64,000 nt of DNA. Origin: Diospyros lotus (lineage: Eukaryota; Streptophyta; Magnoliopsida; Ericales; Ebenaceae). Below are positions 12,247 to 23,264 of this stretch, piece after piece (the stretch's first letter is position 1; the number at the start of each line of letters is the position of its first letter). A program made the translations under genes and the position numbers. Under the pieces are notes generated by a model. It saw only the letters and a program-made list of their open reading frames with translations. It was not told where the DNA came from and made no database searches. The stretch is from the NCBI RefSeq assembly GCF_014633365.1, contig NC_068339.1, positions 12,237,925 through 12,301,924 on the forward strand. Reading direction: 5' to 3'.

Positions 12247-12622
12247 GGGAAATTCTATTTGCAACCATAATTTTTACTCTTCATAACTAGCGTAAAGTAA
12301 AATTTTAATTTTTACTATTTACAACCAGAGTAATTTCTTTTTGCAACCATCCATATTTCAAATATACCCTCCAAACACCCATCCCTCAAAAGATACCTTC
12401 ACGCGCAGCAAACCCACTCTATTATTCAAATAACAGCAGCTATAACTAAATAGATATAAGATATTAGAAAATTATTAATATTTTTAAAAATTAAAATAAT
12501 TTTTTAATATTATCAAATAACATACATCTATATAATTTATATTTAAAAATAATATAATTTATAATATCAATTACTAGTTCAATAACATAATTTACATACT
12601 ACGAATGAATTAAATCAATGAA
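12247..12622 (+). repeat. left terminal inverted repeat of the MULE
   Basis: It pairs with 13290-13675 along its length, strongly so at the tip and from about 12420 inwards (for example AGAAAATTATTAATATTTTT and TACGAATGAATTAAATCA). The middle section is more diverged. Confidence 0.8.
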
Positions 12623-12798
12623 TTCAAAAAAAATATAATATATATATATAATATATATGTATGGCTATGTAATATGAAATCATTCTCACAGTATTTGTAA
12701 TATTATAATTATATATATATTAGTTATAATTATACATAATTATATTACATAAACTATTATATATATTATAATATATAAAAAATATATATATATATATA

Positions 12799-13212
12799 TT
12801 CTCCTGAACCTGAGGTTCAGGAGAATTGAATTCTCCCGAATCTCAAGATTCGGGAGAATTCATATTCTCCGAATTTATAAATTTGGAGTTGTATGAACCT
12901 CCTGAATTTTGAGGTTCGGGAGTTGAGGGATGCCCCGAACAACGGGGTTCGGGGGCTAGGAGATACCTCGAATCTCGAGGTTCGAGGAACCCTAAATTGC
13001 TCGAATTCCAAGGTTTGGGACATCCCCCAACTCCCAAACTTTAGGGTTCGGGATTTCGGACAATTTTGGAGTTCAGAGGTTGAGGGATGCCTCGAACCCC
13101 GGGGTTTGGGGGCTGGGGGATGTCCCGAACTCAGAGATTCGAGGAACTCCAAATTGCCAGAACCCCAAGGTTCGGGGCATTTCCCAGGTCCCGAACCTTA
13201 GGATTCGAGGCT
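12799..13212. repeat. array of about 13 short palindromes, period about 32 bp
   Basis: Each unit is an imperfect palindrome of consensus CCCGAAC-N2-6-GGTTCGGG. Clear units lie at 12799-12826, 12829-12860 (15-bp arms, perfect), 12898-12922, 12930-12954, 12964-12988, 12998-13020, 13028-13050, 13089-13113, 13123-13146, 13157-13180 and 13189-13211. A higher-order repeat of 158 bp is superimposed (12924 onward matches 13082 onward). Because the units are palindromic, both strands stay open (102 and 111 codons); these frames look like by-products. It is not a CRISPR array: there are no unique spacers and no cas genes. Confidence 0.85.
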
Positions 13213-13289
13213 TGAAGCGGGTCCAAAAGATATTTTTTATTTTTTAATTAATCTTATTTTTTTTAATTCTTTTGTCGTGCATGTAAATT

Positions 13290-13675
13290 ATGTGATTTAA
13301 TTCATTCGTAGTGTAGGTAAATTATGTGATTTAACTAGTGATTGATGTTATAAATTATATTATTTTTAAAAATAAATTATATAGATGCATGTTATTTGAT
13401 AATATTGAGAAATTATTTTAATTTTTAAAAATATTAATAATTTTCTACTGTCTTATATCGATCTACTATAATTGTTGCTATTTGAATAATAGAATAAAAT
13501 AGCTGTGGCGATAGTGGGTGAAGAAGTGAGTGCACGCGCTTGAGGAGTAATGGTGAATGATTGATCGTAAACAATTTAAATGAAGGGTAAATATGAGTTT
13601 TCATCTGAAAATATTTTAGGAATATTAAAAGTGGGTTACGGAGAGCAAAAATGATGGTTACAAATAGAATTTCCC
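13290..13675 (-). repeat. right terminal inverted repeat of the MULE
   Basis: Reverse complement of the left arm. It also carries a short internal duplication of 'AATTATGTGATTTAA' at 13286 and 13321. Confidence 0.8.
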
Positions 13676-13684
13676 AATGTTATT

Positions 13685-14660
13685 ACCAACTTATTTTGTT
13701 AATTAAATATTTTACAATTTTACCCTCAAACAACTATTTTATTTTTAATTTTATCTCTCTTTCATTCCTTTGTCTTCTCTCTGTCACCGCCTTTCTTTGT
13801 GTATATATATATTTTAATATATATTATATTAATATATTTTTAATAATTATATATAAATTATTAATATAAAAATTTTATTAGTTAAACATCAATTTATAAT
13901 TTATTTTTATTAAAAAATATTATATTTATAAATTTTATTTATATTACCATTTTAATCTGATTTTATTAACTTTCGATAACTTATAACTTTTTCAAACAAA
14001 AAAACATAATTATATAAATAACAACTTATAACACATTTATCTTAATTCGTTATCAACTTAAATACTAATTAACTTTATACAACTTTTTAAGTAAAAAAAA
14101 TCTTAAAATCCATCTTGAAAAACAGTAAGCCAAACAGCCTCCTAGTAGGTGCAGTGCTGCAGTGGCAGCGCTGGTAGAAGGTGGTGTTTTTGGTGTTCCA
14201 GTAATTCAAAACATATTTTGTTAAGCATACTATATAAAATAAAACTATAGTTGTACATTTTAAATATAAAAAGATTATAAAAATTATAATATAGAAGAAT
14301 GAGAAAATACTCTGATATCTCATGGCCAGAATTTAAATCAACAAATCATTTTCATGGTTAAAATTAATTTTTAGAAGTACATAAAATTTTTCGTAAAGAA
14401 TAAACATTTCAACTGCTATATCAATGATATGTCCCGTACTTAAAGAAACCCTATTGGTTACTTGAATTTTGTTTTCCAAAGCAAAAAAATAAGGCGGCGA
14501 CATTTAACCAATAGGATTTCTTTTTGGAGGTTTGGACATTTTCAATTTTCTTAGCATACTTCTGAGTTAAATTTAAAATTTTTAAGTTTATGTACCACTT
14601 GTCAGCAATATCGACAGTGACAACTCCTTCAATATATAAAGATAGATAAATCATTGAGGG
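13685..14660. other. AT-rich DNA without a gene
   Basis: A/T-rich sequence to about 14100, then a small GC-richer patch near 14110-14200 with a GCAGTGCTGCAGTGGCAGCGC stretch. Short minus-strand frames (14087-14654) show no domain or coding bias. Confidence 0.55.
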
Positions 14661-14664
14661 TATA

Positions 14665-14819
14665 TCAAAATAAAAATATCATGCTATCAAAGCAGCAACC
14701 TGACTTTTGAGACAAACCTTGTGTTGATGTCAAAACAAAATCCCCAGAACCAAAGTCAGCGCGGGAAGAATTACTGGAAGCAGAAGGAAATACCAAAGAT
14801 ACCCCTTGTTGGCAAATAC
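14665..14819 (-). other. candidate last exon of an unidentified minus-strand gene
   Basis: After a possible acceptor (GATGCAG, cut at 14819) one frame reads 50 residues to a stop at 14665. It is Ser/Gly-rich (SLVFPSASSNSSRADFGSGD) and looks more protein-like than the overlapping hydrophobic frame. The acceptor lacks a good pyrimidine tract and no partner exon is certain, so this is weak. It lies at the left end of the array described at 24640-37680. Confidence 0.25.
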
Positions 14820-15320
14820 CTGCATCATAATCATAATCATCATCATACTACTAAACCAGGAATTTATTAATTCATTAGCCTGAAACAGATTTCTGCACCG
14901 ATTTGCAAACAGAAAGGAGCTTGACCTGCAAGATCTCAGAATCACCACTTGTAAGGATACCCAGATGACCAAATCTTCCAAGATATAAATAGGAGAAAAC
15001 AATAGGTGAGATGATCATGGGAAGTAGCTGTAGAACAAACATTTTCTGATCTGATCAAGCAATAATCAGGAAGGGTAACTAACGACGCTCCATAAGGAAG
15101 CAAGATACATCACACTCCAACATTAGTTATTTAGCATAACACTCTAGGCCAGCAAAGAACAATCAATCCACCAGCATCAACTCTGGAAAGAAAATCAGAA
15201 CACGGAAAGTTACTTTCACATGAAAAATTGGAGGAAGCAAAGTCACAAAGGTTCATGCTCCAGGATCTTCATCGTAGGAAAACACCAAAAGATACTATAG
15301 GCGTACAACGAGAAAATAGT

Positions 15321-15407
15321 TCACCGCTGGCTTTTTAGATTGATTTCTTGCTCCTGCTTAGCATCTTGGTCCAATACACAAAAAGACCCTCCTACCACAC
15401 ACGACAT
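15321..15407 (-). other. small open frame, 28 codons, possible exon
   Basis: It reads from an ATG at 15407 and is rich in charged residues (LDQDAKQEQEINLKSQR), unlike the flanking DNA. The stop overlaps a GTGAAC that could serve as a splice donor. I do not recognise the peptide. Confidence 0.25.
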
Positions 15408-15899
15408 TCTGAAGCGAACCATAATACCGTAAACTTATAAACCCAAGACAAAAATGAAAGAAGAAAGAAATCCAACAGAGGACGACATGGACAACAGGCT
15501 CTCAAATCCACGGCGGCATTCATATACAGAACCAAGTGACTGAACTGCAAATCAAGTAGGCAAGTTCCCATAGTTTTAGTATTAACACGAGATCAGTTCA
15601 GTTGGCATCCAGATGTATAAAGTTGCAACTCCATTTACAAATGCCAATAATAATACCCTAATAGGTGCGGAGCAGCTACCACCTTGGACTGTCACTCATA
15701 GGTCACATGCCAGCAAATGTTGTGCTCTGCTACTCTATTTGCTTGTAGGTCCTACATGGCCCAAATGGCCTTTGTGCTGGAATTATTTTTCCAGCGCGAC
15801 ACATGGCTGCTTCTGGGTGCACCACGTGACAGCAGGGGGAGAAGTTTGGTGGTGACATGTGGCAGCATGCGGAGAGGACATGTGGCAGCTGCGGAGAGG

Positions 15900-16140
15900 A
15901 GGCTTTCAGAAAGGAAAATCTCACAGGAAAAAGGTGGCGGTTCAGAAAGAAATGCAACGTGGTGGCTGCGGAAAGGAGGACTCTAAAAGAAATAAAATAC
16001 AACCTTTTGGTGAGAAATAAAATATTGCTTCGGAAAGAAATAAGGCAGCCCTTTGAAAGAATGGGGAAATTGCACATTCTTCCGGAAAGAAATTACAGTC
16101 TCCTGGAAAGAAAAAATACACTGTTTCGGAAAGAAAATTC
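15900..16140. repeat. degenerate repeat around TTCGGAAAGAAAT
   Basis: Eight or so variants of TTCGGAAAGAAAT recur at 22-45 bp spacing (for example near 15929, 16029, 16080, 16103 and 16125). The 118-codon plus-strand frame with repeated RKE/ERK residues is explained by this. Confidence 0.5.
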
Positions 16141-16199
16141 CAGACTTGGGAAGCATGCCAAAAGTCCTTTACTATTAAGCATTATTAATTATTTTCTTG

Positions 16200-16299
16200 C
16201 CATTTACTCATGATTTATTCACTAGAAATACATCCACTTGTATTTATTCACTAAAAATACTCTCAGGTGGACGTTTTTTGAAAAACCTATGGCACAACA
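16200..16299 (-). mobile_element. inverted fragment of Gypsy LTR B
   Basis: Reverse complement of the first 100 bp of the LTR at 18412. It shares TGTTGTGCCATAGGTTTTT, the ATTTATTCACTA-type repeats and a neighbouring polypurine-like tract. Homology fades below about 16200. Confidence 0.65.
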
Positions 16300-18411
16300 A
16301 TTTTTTCCCTTCAACTTGAAAGTCAAAGCAAAGAGTGATGTTGATGCTCGACAACCTACCCTACCAGGACCATGCAGTGGTCAATCTAGATGGAAAGGTA
16401 AACGAGCACAACATGCCCAAACAACTAAACAGGTAATCGAAGAAGTTGCAGAGTTGTAACTCATTCGCAGCAAGGTATCAAATGTCAGATGTCCCTCTAA
16501 AAACTAGCGCTTGGCGCTCTCGAAATGAAAATGATTTGCTCAACTCTAGGGGGCTAGGCCATGCTCTAACATTATGTTGAACTCTGCCTAGCCTATGGCT
16601 TTAACTTGGGCAACCTGGTGTGAACAACTTCGCTTTAGAACCACACAACAGTTAGAATGGGGGCATACCCAACCTAAACACCAATTTATCGAACAGTATG
16701 GCTATAAAGTTCCCATGTGTTTAAAACCCACCGAGATGGTCAGCCTAGAGATGGCCACACCATGACCCCCCGAAATAGCCCGATGAAAGGCTAAGGGACA
16801 ATATAAGTAGCAAGAGCAATTTTGCCCTAGTTAGTCATTGTTGTCTTGACACCCTAGCTGGTAGTGTCTGATCTGAGGTACACAAGAAACTCCTCCTTAC
16901 TTACTCGATTTTCGTCGGCTAGCATCTGGCTTCTCAATCATAGAGTTAGCGCTTGAAATTCTCAAGTCAAGCAGGCTGATATAGTTTAAGGTATACATGC
17001 TTAAAAAATGGAAAACTTTAGCTAGTGAATGGCATAATACTCTTGGAAAGGCTAAGGTATTGCACCAACCGATCTAGTTTTTACATTTTTAATCTCTTGA
17101 CTAATATGGTTGGCAAATCTAAGGGAGCATGCATGAGCATTACCAGGTACCATTACTTGATGTGATTGTTTTTATGACTAGTACATGCATCCCTACTCAT
17201 TCACAAGTGTGTAACGTGAAACACACAAATTAGCAACATATTTTGCAAGAAAACCAAAAATATTATAGACACAAGAAAAATTGTATTGCTCATTTCGTGT
17301 CTTTAAAACGGTTACATTTAAGAACAGAAAGTACATGCATAAAATGCAAAGAAAATCAAAGAGCAAAAACCCAATATGTTGATAGCCGAGGTGGGACTAC
17401 TGGCCACTGGAAAGTCACTTCTCGTAGCCCCGATTAGAGTGTCCTTAAGGTTTTCCTTCGACTTACTTGAAATACTGTCTTCCACCTCCTAGACCACCCC
17501 TACGGCACCTAAAGAAATACTTTTCTCTCAAGTGCATACCAGGTCTGTGTCCTAGAGAGGTGGAGAATATTATTCCTCGTCCTCAAATCGAGGTACTCAT
17601 TTGGATTTCAGGCATCAAGGTCATGTAGACGCTAGTTCGAGACCTTGAAAGAAATCACCTTAAGAAAAATCCACCCTCTTGGGATATGACTCACCGAGAC
17701 GCTTCGATCCCAGAAAAACCTGGCTTAAATAAGGCCCAAGTCTAAATATAACGAAAACATTTGCATAAACTTCTCTGCACCTAAAAACAATCCTTGGAGA
17801 ATTTGTTTCCCTTGAGCACTCAGCTATCTATGTTTGTGTCCGTGCCTGTGGCAAAAATCTTATTACAACCCTGACATTTCCAACTCCTTGATCCATGGGG
17901 GTTATTTTCCTGGCGTTGCGTCGCCAATAAGGCTTATACTTCTATTTATCATGCTTTAAAGGCACGCTTTTATCTTTCCCTAAAGGAAAATGCTATTGGT
18001 ACATCATTATGTACACCTTGGGCTATACAATGATGTACCAATATCTAAAATGCCCTCACCCAATGTGCTAAGGCGCAGTGACGAGCAATAAGGCAAGGGG
18101 TATGTATGTCATTTATGTACCTTGTGTAGCCTAAGGTGTACATAAATGATGTACAAATAGCATGACCATTCCCTAAATGGATCATCATTTAGGATGCCTC
18201 AGGCTATGCCTCCAAATCTTTTGTCACCCATTAGACATGCTGAGCTTTGCCCCCTACTTGTCTTAACTTTAATAAAGGATCTCGTTTTTGTGTCAGCATG
18301 AGGCCATGAATCTTTGAAAAATAAGTTTGTCCATTAAGGCAGGAGGACGCGCAAGAAGTAATCTACTCTTCCCTTTGACTTAAAAGTCAAAGCAAAGGGT
18401 GAGGGGACTAT
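16300..18411. other. non-coding interior between inverted Gypsy B LTR ends
   Basis: About 2.1 kb with no recognisable gag or pol. Both ends carry the same AAAGTCAAAGCAAAG block, each next to an LTR start, so the interior is bounded by two 3'-LTR-type junctions facing away from each other. The texture (moderate GC, no frames) fits a decayed 3' non-coding part of a large Gypsy element. A 184-bp MITE sits at 17985. Confidence 0.45.
17985..18168. mobile_element. 184-bp MITE with 9-bp target duplication
   Basis: Flanked by identical TTCCCTAAA at 17976-17984 and 18169-18177. The ends are inverted: ATGCTATTGGTACATCA-TTATGTACACCTT against ATGCTATTTGTACATCATTTATGTACACCTT. A second palindrome (TGGTACATCATT...AATGATGTACCA) is nested in the left half. 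The 9-bp duplication suggests a Mutator-type MITE. Confidence 0.8.
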
Positions 18412-19319
18412 TGTTGTACCATAAGTTTTTAAAAAAACATCCACTTGGGAGTATTTTTAGTGAATAAATATAACTGGGCGTATTTCTAGTGAGTAAATCT
18501 AAGTGGGTGTATTTTAAATGAGTAATTCCAACTGGGAGTATTTTTTTCAAAGAATAAATTATGAGTAAATGACTTCCAAAAACATGCAAAGCCACATGGG
18601 CCTTCTTGGTTAGGCCACGTGGCTGCCCTTAGTAAAATTATGCTGGGAAACCCCCTAGACATTATATAATGTCTTATAATTTTCAATGGGGAATAATCCC
18701 TCTCGGAAGTAATAGGATAAATCCCGAATAATAAATAATGTTTAGAGACATCCCCTGACCACCCAGAGCTTTGTCCAAATAAGCCACCTAGGGCCAAGAA
18801 CTTGCTTCGGCAGCTCGCCATAAAGCCCACCTTATCCTGGAGAACTCCCTAGATTGTCTAGTCCTCCGATGGGGATTCCTCTTAAGCCCATCCAAGTGTT
18901 CATGACATGCATGCTCGTCCCCAACACTTGGTAAAAGTATTATATTAGACCCTTCTTTTCGGGAGAAGTATATTTTTATATTCATTAATTGCATCTGTTA
19001 TTTATTGTAACTATTTTCCTACATGTACTGACTTAGGCATCGAAGGACATACACGAGTGAAGAATCCACGCGTGCCTTCTAACTTGTTCCTATAAGTGCA
19101 GTTATGTCCCGAACATATTGGAGGCTACTCCCGGATGGATCAATCCGCTATCGAAAATGCCCCTGAGGGCTTATTCAAGACCCCAACCAGATAATTAAAG
19201 ACCAGAGCTACTCAACGTACATTTCCACAAGCAGACACTTGCTAGCTGTCCGCCTCGCTTTACTGCGACTCCAGCATTCCCACATCACAAATCTCAATTG
19301 TTATATTTTGGCAACAACA
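18412..19319 (+). mobile_element. LTR of Gypsy element B
   Basis: Starts TGTTGTACCATAAG after a purine tract (AAAGGGTGAGGGGA) and ends GGCAACAACA, directly before a TGGCGCCGTCTGT primer-binding site. About 908 bp. Confidence 0.7.
18443..18560. repeat. four 30-bp subrepeats inside Gypsy B LTR
   Basis: Units of the form ACTGGGNGTATTTNTAGTGAATAAATNTA follow one another four times with substitutions. Confidence 0.65.
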
Positions 19320-19322
19320 ATT

Positions 19323-19335
19323 TGGCGCCGTCTGT
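19323..19335 (+). other. primer-binding site of Gypsy element B
   Basis: TGGCGCCGTCTGT directly follows the LTR; TGGCGCC pairs with tRNA 3' ends ending GGCGCCA, a common plant Gypsy primer class. Sequence switches to Copia integrase only two bases later, so the Gypsy interior is lost. Confidence 0.6.
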
Positions 19336-19336
19336 T

Positions 19337-21523
19337 CTTATTTTTGCTTATCTAATGAACCGCACACCCTCCCCCCCACTCTCGATTTTAAGATTCCTTG
19401 GCAAGTTTCTCACAATTCTATCCACATTTTACTTCTTCGATCTTCTTGCCCACCCGAATCTTTGGTTACCTTGCATTTGCTCATGTTCACTACCGACTTA
19501 TGTCACCTTTATTGAACATGAATGTTTCTTTGCAAATCACGGTCTTTAGGGGGAGCCTAGGCTTTCAGAAGACAATGATTGGATTAATTTCTTATCCTTA
19601 CCCATTTCTGCCACCCAACAGCTTGACTCACCAACCTCTCCTAGAATCCACTCCTATTGAACCCCAAACAGTGGCCACCCATTGAATCTGTTTATTCAAG
19701 AATGAAGAGTATCATGACTTCATCGAAGCACACTCAACAATCCGAATCGAATCTCAAAATTGAGGTGAACATAAAGTTAGTACTTCTCATATTAATGAAA
19801 GTGATATTGTCCTTCCCATTACTCTTAGAAAAGGTAGTCGAGAATGTACATCAAAAGCTTTCTCGCCCACCTTAACTCCATTAAGATACCATAGACTGTG
19901 TTTGAGGCACTAGAAAGTGAGGAGTGAAAATGGATGCTTTGGAAAAAGAAAAAAAAATATGGGAGGTGGTTGATTTACCAAGAGGAAAAAAGACCAATTG
20001 GATGCAAATGGGTGATTTTTGTGAAATACAAGGTAGATGGATTTTTGGAGAGACATACAAGACCAAGCTAGTTGCAAAGGATTACACTCAAACATATGGT
20101 GTTGACTACCAAGACACATTTGCACCAATGGCCCAGACAAATACTACGAGGGTCTTGCTATCATTGACATCAAATTTTGACTAGAATTTGCACAAGTTTA
20201 ACGTGATGGTTTGTTATCTAGGATTTGACACTGGGACAAACAAAAAGGTGTGTAGACTCAAAAAGGCATTCTATAGATTAAAATAGTCTCCTAAGCTTGG
20301 TTTGGTAGATTTACAAAAGTAATGATGTTAATGGGGTATAGACAAAGTCAAGGTGACCACATCTTGTTTGTGACACCGAGACAAACAAAAAGGTGTGTAG
20401 ACTCAAAAAGACACTATAGATTAAAATAATCTCCTAGAGCTTGGTTTGATAGATTTACAAAAGTAATGTTGTCAATGGAGTATAGACAAAGTCAAGGCGA
20501 CCACATCTTGTTTGTGAAACACACAGCGTCGAGAGGAGTGACTGCACTTCTATTTTATGTAGATGACATTTTTGTTACTAGAAATGATGAGATGGAAGAG
20601 AAAGTCCCAAGGGAATGCCTATCTAAGGAGTTTGAGATTAAGGATTTAGGGCAATTAAGGTACTTCTTGGGAATAGAAGTAGCTCAGTTGGTTGCTAAAG
20701 AGTACATACAAACTTATGGAATAGATTATTTGGAGACCTTTGCACCAATGGAAAAATGACAGCTGTTTAGATACTCCTATCACTCGCTACATGTTGTGGT
20801 TGGCAGTTAACAACTTGATGTAAAAAATGCCTTCCTCCATGGTGATTTAAACGAAAAAGTTTTTAGGGAGCCACCACCAGGGTTTGATAAAAAAGCCTTA
20901 GGATGGGTGTGCAAGCTTAAAAAAACACTCTATGGGCTTAAGTAGTCTCCAAGAGCATGGTTTGACAGATTCTCTAAACTATGAGACAAATGAGATACTG
21001 GCAAAGTTGGGAAGATAACTCTCTTTATTAAACATTCAATGGAGGAGAAGGTGCCAGTTTTGCTTGTGTTATGTAGATGATATCATAGTTACTAGAATTG
21101 ATGCTAAGGAACAACAATTGAAACAAAGCCTTGCAAGGGAATTTGAGATTAAGGATCTTGGTAAACTCAAGTATTTCTTGGGAATAGAAGTAGCCTCCAA
21201 AGAAGGAATCTTTCTTTCTCAAAGAAAGTATATCATGGATTTGTTGAAGGAAGCTGAGTTGTTTGGGAAGAAAAGCAGCCAACGCACTAGTGGAACCAAA
21301 CCTCAAATTAGGTGAGAATACTAACTACAAACTGGTGGACAAAAGGAGGTACCAACTAGGCTGTCTTATGCAATCAGTCAGGAGAATTTTGTGTTACCAT
21401 CCACACCCAAGAAAAGAATTTTGTTCAGATCAAGGGATGACTTGGCTGTTACAAGTTACACAAATGCTAACTATACAGGTTCCCTAGTTGATAGGCGGTC
21501 TACAATTGGTTATTATGTGTTTT
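19337..21523 (+). pseudogene. Copia element C pol remnant with duplicated RT
   Basis: It begins abruptly in the integrase tail (AYLMNRTPSPPLS). Next come LPRGKKTNW and KLVAKDYTQTYGVDYQDTFAP of RT and a first active-site block, LLFYVDDIFVT (near 20555). A second copy of the RT start (LVAKEYIQTYGIDYLETFAP, near 20690) then leads to [16 protein letters not shown], a second active site (CYVDDIIVT near 21067), YFLGIEVASKEGIFLSQRKY and an RNase H start ending DRRSTIGYYVF at 21523. A 144-bp in-frame tandem duplication lies at 20230-20517. Many stops are present. The frame resumes at 23966 after a nested insertion. Confidence 0.85.
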
Positions 21524-21980
21524 TGATAGTATTTGGCTAATTGGAAAGAGTTATTTTTGCAGAAGTTGATTGGGAATGGTTTAGTGAATTTTATAGGGAC
21601 TAATTTTGAGGAGCTAGAAGAGTGGGACTCAATTTGAAAGGCTATGAAAGTTTGAGGAGAAAGAAATAATTTACAAAAAGAGTTTTGACTTTTCAATAAC
21701 ACTTGCTTGTTTTTGCTTTGATTGCTTAAATACACCATGCATACATTGATGCCTATTTATAGGCTTGAGTGTGGCCAATGGATTTGTTTCCATTGCCATA
21801 CTGGGTTGTTCAATTTTTTTATACAAATTCTAGATACTTCATGAGATATTTTGTTTAAACATTTCTAGACACTTGTCTAGATAATTCTACAAATATCTAT
21901 CACTTATTATTTGTACTACTAGATATTCTTAGTCCATTCTAGAGATGGAACTCTCTAAAAATATGCAACAATTCTCAATA
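21524..21980 (-). mobile_element. inverted LTR of nested Copia element D
   Basis: Reverse complement of the LTR at 22773-23206: both run TATTGAGAATTGTTGCATATTT ... CCTATAAATAGGCAT ... CCATTCCCAA. On the minus strand it is preceded by the same purine tract (AAGGAGGAG). It breaks into the RNase H frame of element C. Confidence 0.8.
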
Positions 21981-22687
21981 CTCCTCCTTAGTGCATATTT
22001 CATTGAAATATCTAGAATTGTTGAGTTGTCACCGAAATATGCATATTTATCTTGGCCAATTCTCAATACTCCTCCTCCGTGGGTAGGATCTTGTTAGAGG
22101 TTGTTGTGGCTGAGAGTATTTGCAAGTGATTTTTTTTTCTAGTATCTTGTCAGTTCTTATGCATGCATGGGCTTGGGAGATTCATATGGGGGTTTCATGT
22201 GACTAGTGTGCTTGGACATGGGCATGTTGTTGTATATTTGTCTTCCCTTCGGGGCGAGCAGGGCATGATGCATGGCTTATGGGGGCTATGTATCATCGTT
22301 TGTGCTCATTATGCCTTTGTATTACATGAGCATTTCATTCTATGTGATTTCCTATATGGGCGAGGCTTGACGGGATGCTTGGCTTATGGGGGCTTTGTAT
22401 CCTATCCGGTCTACTACGCCACCCCTTATTTGTTGCATTTGCACAGACTTGGTACCAGTTCTGAGATACAGCTATACGGTGTCGGGTTTTCCGAACCGAG
22501 TTATTAGGGACGCCTTAGCGTGCCCAGTTTTTATTTTGGTCACTTATGCAGGCCAGAGGGTGTCTAAAAATATGCAACAATTCTCAATACCCTTCCTTAG
22601 TGCATATTTCAGTGAAATATCTAGAATTGTTGAGTTGTCACCGAAATATGCATATTTATCTTGGCCAATTCTCAAGACTCCTCCTTG
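21950..22687. repeat. two direct copies of a ~130-bp block (21950-22078 and 22558-22687)
   Basis: Both read AAAAATATGCAACAATTCTC ... GAATTGTTGAGTTGTCACCG ... TATCTTGGCCAATTCTCAA with few differences. They contain an LTR start plus polypurine tract of element D. The 480 bp between them is unrecognised and carries two short copies of GGCTTATGGGGGCT. Confidence 0.75.
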
Positions 22688-22772
22688 GTGCATATGTGTT
22701 TAGTTTTGTTGTGGTAAATTGGATTCTTTTCCATAATTTTGAGGAGTCATTGAAATATACACAAAGGAGGAG

Positions 22773-23206
22773 TATTGAGAATTGTTGCATATTTCTCTAA
22801 AATGAACTAAAAATATCTAGTAGTACAAATAAATAAGTGATAGATATTTGTAGAATTATCTAGACAAGTGTCTAGAAATGTCTAAGCAAAAGATCTGTCT
22901 AGAAATGTCTAAGCAAAAGATCTCATGAAATATCTAGAAGTTGTATTAAAAAATTGAACAATCCACACTCAAGCCTATAAATAGGCATTGATGAATGCAT
23001 TTTGTATTTAAGCAATCAAACAAACAAGTGTTATTAAAAAGTCAAAGCTCCTTCTTTTGTAAATTGTTTCTTTCTCCTCCAACTTTCATAGCTCAAATTG
23101 AGTCTCACTCTTCTACCTCCTCGAAATTAATTCCTACAAAATTCACTAAACCATTCCCAACCAACTTTTGCAAAATTAACTCATTCCAATCAACCAAATA
23201 CCATCA
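22773..23206 (+). mobile_element. LTR of nested Copia element D
   Basis: Begins TATTGAGAATTG after AAAGGAGGAG, has a TATA box in GCCTATAAATAGGC near 22977, and ends CCATCA just before a primer-binding site. 434 bp. A polypurine tract before it and a gag after it mean it is shared between two element copies or is a recombination product. Confidence 0.8.
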
Positions 23207-23207
23207 C

Positions 23208-23220
23208 TGGTATCGGGCGT
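23208..23220 (+). other. primer-binding site of Copia element D
   Basis: TGGTATCGGGCGT, a decayed TGGTATCAGAGC (initiator tRNA-Met type). Confidence 0.65.
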
Positions 23221-23264
23221 AATAAAAACTCTATAAAATATTGGCTAAAACTAGTCATTCATCT

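Larger units (their letters stand above)
12247..13675. mobile_element. non-autonomous Mutator-like element (TIR-MULE)
   Basis: The ends are GGGAAATTCTATTTGCAACCA and the reverse complement of GGGAAATTCTATTTGTAACCA. Flanking 9-mers AATGCTATT (12238-12246) and AATGTTATT (13676-13684) match at 8 of 9 positions. A 9-bp duplication with terminal inverted repeats of nearly 400 bp is the hallmark of Mutator-like elements. No transposase is encoded; the interior is an AT-rich spacer plus a palindrome array. Confidence 0.85.

Noticed and set aside
12817..13201. Overlapping 111-codon minus and 102-codon plus frames (Pro/Arg/Ser-rich)
   Set aside because: They arise because the palindrome array lacks stops on both strands; no domain, no start context, composition follows the repeat.
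12799..13212. Possible CRISPR array
   Set aside because: Regular period, but repeats and spacers are not distinct, units are palindromic throughout, and this is plant DNA inside a transposon.
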